Assembly (NCBI GenBank): GCA_052386675.1
Contig: JBQTJX010000051.1
Coordinates: 1-27,160, forward strand
Direction: 5' to 3'
Origin: RBG-16-66-20 sp052386675
GTDB taxonomy: Bacteria; Pseudomonadota; Gammaproteobacteria; Burkholderiales; SG8-39
DNA: 27,160 nucleotides
The position numbers were made by a program, and so were the translations under genes. This document shows positions 14,800 to 21,154 of this stretch, piece after piece; the stretch's first letter is position 1, and each line of letters begins with the position of its first letter. The notes under the pieces are model-generated. The model had not been told where the DNA came from. It saw only the letters and a list, made by a program, of their open reading frames with translations, and did no database searches.

Positions 14800-15531
14800 T
14801 CAGCTCCAGCGTGCGGCGAGACCGCCGTCGATCGAGAGGATACAGCCGGTGGTGTAGGCCGAGCGCTCGGAGGCGAGGAACGCCACCGCCCACGCGATCT
14901 CGTCTGCGGTGGCCGGCCGACCGAAGGACATCTCCCTGAACAATTCCGCGTAGCGGGAGGCGTCGCCGAGCTTCGTCTGCGCCATTTGCTTGTGCAGGCT
15001 GACGAGCCGGTCAGTGGCGACCGGGCCGGGATTGATGCCCAGCACGCGGATGCCGTCCGCGTGCGAGGCACCGCCCAGCGTCCGGGTGAAGGCCATAAGG
15101 CCCGCATTCGCGGTGCTGCCGGCGATGTAGGCCGGGTTGAGCCGTTCCCCGGCGTTGCCGAGGATGTTCACGATCACGCCGCGTCCGCGGGCCTTCATGC
15201 GGGCGTATACCGCGCGCGTCAGGTTGATGTAGCCGAACACCTTCAGGTCCCACGCGCGGCGCCAGGTTTCCTCGTCCACGCGCTGGAGGTCGCCGCCCGG
15301 GATGGCGCCAGCATTGTTGACCAGCATGTCCAGGTCGCCTGCCCACGCGGCCAGGTCCTCTGCCACGCCGCGCTGCGACAGGTCTGCAGCTTTCGTGTCC
15401 GGGCCGGTGATGTTGCGCGAGGCGCCGAGCACCTTGCAGCCTTCCTGCGCGAGGACTTCGACGCAGGCGCGGCCGATGCCCTTCGATGCCCCGGTGACCA
15501 GGACGCGCTTGCCTTTGAGATGGAGGTCCAT
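14800..15531 (-). CDS. SDR family protein with degenerate catalytic tetrad
   Basis: The 243-residue protein has the Rossmann motif TGASKGIG (13-20), NNAG (72-75) and the C-terminal GINPGPV and SIDGG of classical short-chain dehydrogenases. The Asn-Ser-Tyr-Lys tetrad is mostly lost: K97 sits where Asn is expected, G125 replaces Ser, Y135 is kept, and S139 replaces Lys (YIAGS instead of YxxxK). I recall a subfamily with YIAGS-type sites, so this may be characteristic and not decay. Cofactor binding looks intact. It heads an operon with the quinone oxidoreductase and is divergent from the hydrolase operon, start codons 19 bp apart. Confidence 0.9.
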   Translation of the reverse strand: MDLHLKGKRVLVTGASKGIGRACVEVLAQEGCKVLGASRNITGPDTKAADLSQRGVAEDLAAWAGDLDMLVNNAGAIPGGDLQRVDEETWRRAWDLKVFGYINLTRAVYARMKARGRGVIVNILGNAGERLNPAYIAGSTANAGLMAFTRTLGGASHADGIRVLGINPGPVATDRLVSLHKQMAQTKLGDASRYAELFREMSFGRPATADEIAWAVAFLASERSAYTTGCILSIDGGLAARWS

Positions 15532-15544
15532 AGTTTGCTAGTCT
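15515..15544 (+). promoter_or_regulatory. Predicted promoter of the hydrolase operon
   Basis: TTGAGA (15515-15520) and TAGTCT (15539-15544) are separated by 18 nt. The -10 ends 6 nt before the ATG at 15551, so transcription should start at the A of the start codon. The -35 lies inside the first codons of the divergent SDR gene and the -10 lies inside the palindrome at 15535-15549. Confidence 0.55.
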
Positions 15545-15549
15545 AGCAA
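15535..15549. promoter_or_regulatory. Perfect palindrome between divergent start codons (putative operator)
   Basis: TTGCTAG-T-CTAGCAA is a perfect 7+1+7 inverted repeat. It fills most of the 19 bp between the SDR ATG (ending 15531) and the hydrolase ATG (15551). It contains the proposed -10 boxes of both directions: TAGTCT on plus (15539-15544) and TAGACT on minus (15545-15540). A bound dimeric regulator would block both promoters. No regulator gene is present nearby. Confidence 0.65.
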
Positions 15550-15550
15550 C

Positions 15551-16453
15551 ATGCCGATGCTGACTACCGACGACGGGGTGAAACTCCACTACGAGGAGGC
15601 CGGCAGCGGAACGCCGGTCGTGTTCGTGCACGAGTTTGCGGGCGACGGCCGCAGTTGGGAGCCGCAGATGCGCCACTTCTCGCGCGCCTACCGCTGCATC
15701 GCCTACAACGCGCGCGGTTACCCGCCGTCGGATGTGCCCGCGGAAACGGAGATGTACTCGCAGGCGCGGGCGCGCGACGACATTCGCTGCGTCCTCGACG
15801 CGCTGGGCATCCAGCGCGCGCACGTCGTCGGCCTGTCCATGGGTGCGTTCGCCACGCTGCATTTCGGCATCCACTACGGCTACAGGGCCCTGTCCCTCAC
15901 CGTGGCCGGCGGCGGCTACGGCGCGCATCCCGCCCAGTACGCGAAATTCCAGGCCGACGCAAAAGCCAATGCGGAGTTCATCCGCAGGGAGGGAATGGCA
16001 CGCTTCGCGGCGACCTACGGCCACGGCCCGACGCGGATCCAGTACCAGATCAAGGATCCGCGCGGCTTCGACGAGTACATCCGCCAGCTCACGGAGCATT
16101 CGACCGAGGGCTCGGCGAACACCATGCAGGGCTACCAGGGCCGGCGGCCGTCACTCTACGACCTGACCGAGGAGATGAAGCGCATCGACGTACCTACGCT
16201 GATCCTCGCCGGCGACGAGGAAGAGCCCTGCCTCGAGGTATGCCTGCTGATGAAGCGTTGCATAGCCACCTCGGGCCTCGCGATCCTGCCCCGCAGCGGA
16301 CATGGCATCAATCTGGAGGAGCCGGCGCTGTTCAACCAGTTGGTTGGCGACTTCCTCCACCTGGCGGAGGCGGGTCGCTGGGGGGCGCGCGATACGCGCG
16401 CGGCGCCGGCGTCGATCTGGGGGCCGTCGGGCAAGCCCGCGGGGGGGGTATGA
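15551..16453 (+). CDS. Alpha/beta fold hydrolase
   Basis: The 300-residue hydrolase has the order expected of the fold: oxyanion-loop region VVFVHEFAGDG (23-33), nucleophile elbow GLSMG with S96, acid D222 in LILAGDEEEP, and H251 in PRSGHGIN. It should cleave an ester, thioester, lactone or C-C bond; the substrate is unknown. The start is ATG 15551 (ATG 15557 is possible); the conserved domain begins at once with TTDDGVKLHYEE. It is the first gene of a four-gene operon. The C-terminal tail beyond about 275 looks non-conserved and ends in a run of eight G. The stop overlaps the next ATG (ATGA). Confidence 0.92.
   Translation: MPMLTTDDGVKLHYEEAGSGTPVVFVHEFAGDGRSWEPQMRHFSRAYRCIAYNARGYPPSDVPAETEMYSQARARDDIRCVLDALGIQRAHVVGLSMGAFATLHFGIHYGYRALSLTVAGGGYGAHPAQYAKFQADAKANAEFIRREGMARFAATYGHGPTRIQYQIKDPRGFDEYIRQLTEHSTEGSANTMQGYQGRRPSLYDLTEEMKRIDVPTLILAGDEEEPCLEVCLLMKRCIATSGLAILPRSGHGINLEEPALFNQLVGDFLHLAEAGRWGARDTRAAPASIWGPSGKPAGGV
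16441..16448 (+). repeat. G8 homopolymer at the hydrolase/enolase-superfamily junction
   Basis: Eight consecutive G lie 1 nt before the ATG at 16450, within the last codons of the hydrolase. One extra G, or a -1 slip, would put the hydrolase in frame with the next gene's ATG and give a fused protein. It could also serve as a crude G-rich ribosome binding sequence. Confidence 0.7.
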
Positions 16454-17544
16454 AGCTGGCGAACCTGAAGATCCACGGCGTGCAGGCGCGCGCCGTCCTC
16501 GTGCCCATGCGCCGGCCGCTGGCCACCAGCACAGGCGCGATTACCACCGCGCCGCTGCTGCTGGTGGACCTGCAGACCACTGGCGGCATCACGGGCCGCG
16601 CCTACTTGTTCGGCATCAACGGCCAGTTCCTGCCGCCGATCGCGAAGCTGGTCGAGGCGATGGGCGCGATGCTCAAGGGCGACGCGGTGGCGCCGTTCGA
16701 GATCGAGCGCAAGTTGCGCGCGAAGCACACGCTCCTTGGCGTCCACAACATCGTCCTGTTCGCCATGTCGGGAATCGACATGTGCGCCTGGGACGCGCTG
16801 GGGCAGGCACTCGGCCAGCCGGTGGTGCGACTACTGGGCGGCGAGCCGCGGCCCGTGCTGGCATACAACTCCAAGGGACTGGGCATCCAGCCGCTGACGA
16901 AGCTCGTGAAGGAGGCGGAGGAACTGGTGGCGGATGGATTCGCCGCCCTAAAGCTCCGTCTTGGGCGACCAACGGCGGAGGAGGACCTCGCTGCGCTGCG
17001 CGCAGTGAAGAAGGCCATCGGCCCCGGCGTGACGCTGATGTGCGACTTCAACCAGGGCCTCACCGTGGCCGAGGCGATCCGGCGCGGCCACATGATCGAT
17101 GACGAAGGCGGCATGCTCTGGATCGAGGAACCGATCCGTGCCGACGACTTCGACGGCTGCGCGAAGGTCGCGGACGCCGTGGCGACGCCGATCCAGATCG
17201 GCGAGAACTTCATGGGCCCTGAGCAGATGGCGCAGGCGATCGCCGCCGGCAGCTGCGACTACGTCATGCCGGACGCGCAGCGCATCGGCGGGGTCACCGG
17301 CTGGATGCGCGCGGCGGCACTGGCGCAGGGGGCGGGCCTGGAAATGTCCAGCCACCTGTTTGCGGAGGCGAGCGCGCAGCTGCTGCCCGTGACGCCAACC
17401 TGCCACTGGCTGGAGTACATGGACTGGGCCGACCCGATCCTGAAGGACCCGGCCGAACTGCGCAAAGGACATGTGCTGTGTCCATCGCGCCCGGGCCTCG
17501 GCATGGAATGGGATGAAAAGGCAGTGAAGAAGTACGCTGCCTGA
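16450..17544 (+). CDS. Mandelate racemase/muconate lactonizing enzyme family protein (enolase superfamily)
   Basis: The 364-residue protein has the enolase-superfamily capping domain and barrel. Metal ligands are D199 (CDFNQG), E226 (WIEEP) and E252 (IGEN). The mandelate-racemase-type dyad is D275 (PDAQRIGG) with H302 (SSHLF), and E322 (LEYMDW) matches the additional Glu of that subgroup. The barrel strand-2 motif is K168-L-R170, with Arg where the second Lys of KxK is usual. It probably abstracts a proton alpha to a carboxylate, as a sugar-acid dehydratase or racemase; the substrate cannot be named. The ATG overlaps the hydrolase stop by 4 nt and the ligase gene starts 10 nt downstream. Confidence 0.92.
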   Translation: MKLANLKIHGVQARAVLVPMRRPLATSTGAITTAPLLLVDLQTTGGITGRAYLFGINGQFLPPIAKLVEAMGAMLKGDAVAPFEIERKLRAKHTLLGVHNIVLFAMSGIDMCAWDALGQALGQPVVRLLGGEPRPVLAYNSKGLGIQPLTKLVKEAEELVADGFAALKLRLGRPTAEEDLAALRAVKKAIGPGVTLMCDFNQGLTVAEAIRRGHMIDDEGGMLWIEEPIRADDFDGCAKVADAVATPIQIGENFMGPEQMAQAIAAGSCDYVMPDAQRIGGVTGWMRAAALAQGAGLEMSSHLFAEASAQLLPVTPTCHWLEYMDWADPILKDPAELRKGHVLCPSRPGLGMEWDEKAVKKYAA

Positions 17545-17554
17545 GGCGGATCGG

Positions 17555-19222
17555 ATGACCGCCTTCACGCGCCACCACCCGCATTGGCCACCGTCGGTGC
17601 CCAAGTCGCTCCCGGTGCCGCGCACAGGGATCCACTACAACCTGGAAGTCAGCGCCCGGCGCTACCCGCAGAAGACGGCGATTGCGTATTACGGCAACCT
17701 GATCAGCTACGAGGCGCTGGCGCGCGAAGTCGACGTGCTGTCCGGGTTCCTGCAGCAACGCTGCGGCGTAGCGCGCGGCGACCGCGTCCTGCTCTACGCG
17801 CAGAACAGCCCCCAGTTCATCATCGGCTACTACGCCATCCTGCGGGCCGACGCCGTGGTGGTACCAGTCAACCCGATGAACAAGAGCGAGGAGCTGGCGC
17901 ACTACATTCGCGATTCGGACGCTCGCGTGGCGCTGGCGGCCCAGGAGTTGTACCGGGAGATCGAACCCCACCTGGGCGCGCGCGGCGTCGCGCATTGCGT
18001 CATTGGCGCCTACTCTGACTACGCACGGGACGCGAGCAACCTCAAGGTTCCGGATTTCGTGCGCGCGCCCCGTCTCGATCCACGGCGCGCCGAAGTGGTG
18101 CTCTGGCACGACGCGATCGCCGCTGCCTGCGTCCCCGGATTGACGCTGGCCGGTCCGGAGGACCTTGCCGTGCTGCCCTATACGTCGGGCACCACCGGGC
18201 TGCCCAAGGGCTGCATGTTGACGCACTCGAACATCCTCGCCACCAGCACAGGGAGCTGCGCCTGGGCACAGACTTCGAGTGAAGCCGTGGTACTTGGCGT
18301 ATTGCCGATGTTCCACCTCACCGGGATGCAGGCCAACATGAACGTGCCCATCCAGCTGGGCGGCACGACCGTGCTGATGACGCGCTGGGACCGGGACACA
18401 GCGGCGGAGCTGATCCAGCGCCACCGCGTCACCAGCGTCACGGGCATCACCACCATGATCGTGGACTTCCTCGCCAATCCGGACCTCGCCAAGTACGACC
18501 TGAGCTCGGTCATCCGTATCGGCGGCGGCGGTGCGGCCATGCCGGAGGCGGTGGCAGCGAAGCTGGAGGGCATGCTGGGCCTGCCGTACCTCGAAGGCTA
18601 CGGCTTGACCGAGACTGCGGCACCCTCGCATGCCAATCCGGTGCACCGTCCCAAGCGCCAGTGCGGCGGCATTCCGTATTTCGACACCGATTCCAGGGTC
18701 ATCGACCCGGTTTCGCTGCAGGAGCTGGGGCCGAACGAAGTGGGCGAGATCATCACCTTCGGGCCGCAGGTGTTTCGCGGCTACTGGAAGCAGGAAAAGG
18801 CCACCGCCGACGCCTTTCTCAACCATGACGGGAAGCGGTTCTTCCGTACCGGCGACCTGGGCTACTACGACGAGGAGGGCTACTTTTTCATCACCGACCG
18901 CCTAAAGCGCATGATCAACTGCTCCGGCTTCAAGGTCTGGCCGGCGGAGGTGGAGGCGATGCTGTACGCGCACCCGGACGTACAGGAGGCCTGCGTCATC
19001 GGAACGCGCGACGAGCATCGCGGCGAGACGGTGAAGGCGGTGGTGGTGCTGAAGGCCGCGTCGAGGGAGAGGGTGTCTCCCGAGGACATCATTGCCTGGG
19101 CACGTGAGAAAATGGCGGCCTACAAGGCGCCGCGCGTCGTCCAGTTCGTGGACGCGCTGCCGAAGACCGGCACCGGCAAGGTGTTCTGGCGAAAACTGCA
19201 GGAAGAGGAGTACGGAAAATGA
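17555..19222 (+). CDS. AMP-binding acyl-CoA ligase (class I adenylate-forming enzyme)
   Basis: The 555-residue protein carries all core motifs of acyl/aryl-CoA synthetases: the P-loop YTSGTTGLPKG (209-219), GYGLTET (348-354), RTGDLGYYDEEGY (431-443) and the catalytic lysine K542 in KTGTGKVFWRKL. It activates a carboxylic acid to its CoA thioester through an acyl-adenylate. Overall it resembles fatty-acyl/aryl-CoA ligases; the chain or ring specificity is not readable. It lies 10 nt after the enolase-superfamily gene, so it probably activates the acid that enzyme produces. The TGA stop overlaps the ATG of the next gene. Confidence 0.94.
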   Translation: MTAFTRHHPHWPPSVPKSLPVPRTGIHYNLEVSARRYPQKTAIAYYGNLISYEALAREVDVLSGFLQQRCGVARGDRVLLYAQNSPQFIIGYYAILRADAVVVPVNPMNKSEELAHYIRDSDARVALAAQELYREIEPHLGARGVAHCVIGAYSDYARDASNLKVPDFVRAPRLDPRRAEVVLWHDAIAAACVPGLTLAGPEDLAVLPYTSGTTGLPKGCMLTHSNILATSTGSCAWAQTSSEAVVLGVLPMFHLTGMQANMNVPIQLGGTTVLMTRWDRDTAAELIQRHRVTSVTGITTMIVDFLANPDLAKYDLSSVIRIGGGGAAMPEAVAAKLEGMLGLPYLEGYGLTETAAPSHANPVHRPKRQCGGIPYFDTDSRVIDPVSLQELGPNEVGEIITFGPQVFRGYWKQEKATADAFLNHDGKRFFRTGDLGYYDEEGYFFITDRLKRMINCSGFKVWPAEVEAMLYAHPDVQEACVIGTRDEHRGETVKAVVVLKAASRERVSPEDIIAWAREKMAAYKAPRVVQFVDALPKTGTGKVFWRKLQEEEYGK

Positions 19223-19662
19223 AATGGCTGGCGACGGTTCTGCTCGCGGTTTCGGGTACCGCCTGGGCGCAAGTGACGATCGACAAGCCCTGGGCCCGCG
19301 CCACCGCGCCCGGGGCGAAGGTCGCCGCGGGCTACATGGTGATCCGCAACCGGGCCGCCGCGGGCGACAAGCTGGTCTCGGCCTCGTCGCCGGCCGCGGC
19401 GCGGGTCGAGACGCACGTGCACATCCATGAGGGCGGCGTGATGAAGATGCGCGAAGTGCCCGGCTACGATATCCCCGCCGGCGGCGAGTTCGAGCTCAAG
19501 CCCGGGGGCGCGCACCTGATGTTCATGGACATCAGGCGGCCGTTCAAGGAAGGCGAGAAGGTGCCTGTGAGGTTGAAGTTCGAGAAGGCGGGCGAGGTGA
19601 GCGCCGAGTTCCACGTCGGCCGGCTAAGCGGCGGCGCGGCGCCTCACAAGCACGGCCATTAG
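19219..19662 (+). CDS. Periplasmic copper chaperone PCu(A)C
   Basis: The 147-residue protein has a Sec signal peptide (MKWLATVLLAVSGTAWA, cleavage after A17) and the full PCu(A)C copper motif H66-x10-M77-x21-H99-x-M101. A His-rich tail HKHGH adds possible copper ligands. The family delivers Cu(I) to the CuA site of cytochrome c oxidase. The ATG overlaps the ligase stop (ATGA) and a GAGGAG lies 8 nt upstream, so it is cotranscribed with a catabolic operon, an unusual neighbour. Its last 4 bp overlap the end of the convergent SDR gene. Confidence 0.93.
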   Translation: MKWLATVLLAVSGTAWAQVTIDKPWARATAPGAKVAAGYMVIRNRAAAGDKLVSASSPAAARVETHVHIHEGGVMKMREVPGYDIPAGGEFELKPGGAHLMFMDIRRPFKEGEKVPVRLKFEKAGEVSAEFHVGRLSGGAAPHKHGH

Positions 19663-20453
19663 TCGTCCCCGCGCAGGGCGGGGTCGGATTCGATCTTCGC
19701 CCGCATGCGCCGCATGCCGGCGAGCCAGCGCTCGCGGTCGTTGGCTTTCCTGCGCTCGTACTCGCCCACTTCCGGGTGCGGCAACACCAGGAAGCGCTCG
19801 GCGTCCATGGCTTCCACTACGCGTGCCGCGGCGTCCTCTGCGCTCACCGAGCCCTCCAGCAGGAAGGACTTCCGGTCGCCCTTGGGGCCGAGCAGCATCG
19901 GCGTGCGCACCCCCTGCGGGCAGAGACAGGACACCTTGATGCCCTTGTCGTGGTAGTTCACCGACAACCATTCGGCGAACGCCACCGCGCCATGCTTCGA
20001 TACGGTGTAGGTGGCCGAGTCCGGCTGCATCAGCAGGCCGGCGGCCGAGGCCGTGGCCACGATGTAGCCGCCGCCCTGCCCGAGCATGAGCGGCACCACC
20101 ACTCTCGCCGCGTACACATGCGCCATCAGGTTGACATCCAGGGTGCGCCGCCACTGTTCGGCTGTTGCCTCCAGCCCGGCGCGCTCGATGATGCCCGCAT
20201 TGGAGCAGAACACATCGATGCGGCCGAACTTCGCGACCGCGGCGTCGGCGAGGGCCTTCAGGTCCGGCTCGCTGGACACGTCGCAGCGCACCGCCAGTCC
20301 ATTGATGCCGGCCGCGACCGCCTTCGCGTTGTTTTCGTTCAGGTCGGCGCAGACCACGCCCCGCGCGCCCCCGGCGGCGAAGCGCTCGGCGAGCGCCTTG
20401 CCGATCCCGCTTCCTGCACCAGTGATGACGCAGACCTTGCCCGAGATTTTCAT
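19659..20453 (-). CDS. SDR family oxidoreductase (classical)
   Basis: The 264-residue protein has the complete classical SDR set: cofactor motif TGAGSGIG (11-18), CSNAG (83-87), and the tetrad N108, S136, Y149 and K153 (YTVSK). D37 after the second strand (VCADLN) suggests NAD(H) preference. It should oxidise or reduce an alcohol/ketone; the substrate is unknown. The C-terminal region, rich in Arg/Glu (EYERRKANDRERWLAGMRRMRAK), is longer than the fold needs. The start is the ATG ending at 20453. It is divergent from the phosphatase-like gene (27 bp gap) and converges on the copper chaperone with a 4-bp overlap. Confidence 0.93.
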   Translation of the reverse strand: MKISGKVCVITGAGSGIGKALAERFAAGGARGVVCADLNENNAKAVAAGINGLAVRCDVSSEPDLKALADAAVAKFGRIDVFCSNAGIIERAGLEATAEQWRRTLDVNLMAHVYAARVVVPLMLGQGGGYIVATASAAGLLMQPDSATYTVSKHGAVAFAEWLSVNYHDKGIKVSCLCPQGVRTPMLLGPKGDRKSFLLEGSVSAEDAAARVVEAMDAERFLVLPHPEVGEYERRKANDRERWLAGMRRMRAKIESDPALRGDD

Positions 20454-20459
20454 GCGTCG

Positions 20460-20474
20460 ATTGTTTCATACAAT
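20460..20474. promoter_or_regulatory. Mirrored divergent -10 boxes (SDR / histidine phosphatase)
   Basis: ATTGT-TTCAT-ACAAT is an inverted repeat inside the 27-bp gap. The plus-strand TACAAT (20469-20474) ends 6 nt before the ATG at 20481, and the minus-strand AACAAT (20465-20460) ends 6 nt before the ATG ending at 20453. No Shine-Dalgarno is visible on either side. The dyad may simply be two back-to-back -10 elements, or an operator. Confidence 0.5.
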
Positions 20475-20480
20475 GACCCC

Positions 20481-21140
20481 ATGGCGGAACTGATCCTGGT
20501 GAGGCATGCGCAGGCATCCTTCGGCGCGGCAGACTACGACAAACTCTCGGAACTCGGCTGGCGACAGTCGCGCTGGCTGGGCGAGTACTTTGCGGAACGC
20601 GGCGCTCGATTCGACCGTGTGGTGCGCGGCTCGCTGCGCCGCCACGCCGAGACACTCGCCGGATTGGGCGAGGGACTGGGCCGGACGCTGCCGGCCGATG
20701 AGGACGCCCGCCTGGACGAGTACGACAGCCACGCGCTGCTGCACGCGCATACCGGCGGCAGGGGCCTGCAAGGCGCCGACCGCCGGGAGCACTTCCGCGC
20801 GCTGCGGGAGGCGATGTACGCGTGGACGGACGGCACCTTGAAAGGTGCACCGCACGAGCCGTTCACCGCGTTCCGTGCCCGCGTGCTGGCGGCGCTGCAG
20901 GCGGTACGGTCCGGTAAGGGGGAGCGGGTGCTGGTGATCAGTTCCGGCGGCCCGATCTCGACCATCCTTGCCCAGGTGCTGGGAATGCCGGCCAGAGGCG
21001 TGGTCGATCTCAATCTGCAGACTCGCAATACGGGCATCACCGAACTGCGCGCCGGGGCGCGCGCCATCCAGTGCGTGAGCTTCAACAACATCCCGCACCT
21101 GGACCGGCCCGACCGGGCCGGGGCGTTGACCTACGCCTGA
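20481..21140 (+). CDS. Histidine phosphatase family protein lacking the second catalytic His
   Basis: The 219-residue protein has the N-terminal phosphohistidine motif LVRHAQAS (R8, H9) and SLRRHAETL, as in phosphoglycerate-mutase-like phosphatases. The region expected to be SHGG near the C-terminus reads VISSGGPIS, so S155 replaces the second catalytic histidine. I recall TSGG/SSGG variants in related proteins, so this is probably a subfamily trait. Activity and substrate are uncertain. The start ATG at 20481 lies 6 nt after a TACAAT. The gene ends 14 bp before the convergent phosphate transporter. Confidence 0.88.
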   Translation: MAELILVRHAQASFGAADYDKLSELGWRQSRWLGEYFAERGARFDRVVRGSLRRHAETLAGLGEGLGRTLPADEDARLDEYDSHALLHAHTGGRGLQGADRREHFRALREAMYAWTDGTLKGAPHEPFTAFRARVLAALQAVRSGKGERVLVISSGGPISTILAQVLGMPARGVVDLNLQTRNTGITELRAGARAIQCVSFNNIPHLDRPDRAGALTYA

Positions 21141-21154
21141 AGCAAGGAGCGCGG

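Noticed and set aside
15655..16449. Open frame upstream of and in frame with the enolase-superfamily gene
   Set aside because: It overlaps the alpha/beta hydrolase in another frame and reads as Arg/Pro-rich shadow sequence. The enolase-superfamily protein begins normally at ATG 16450.
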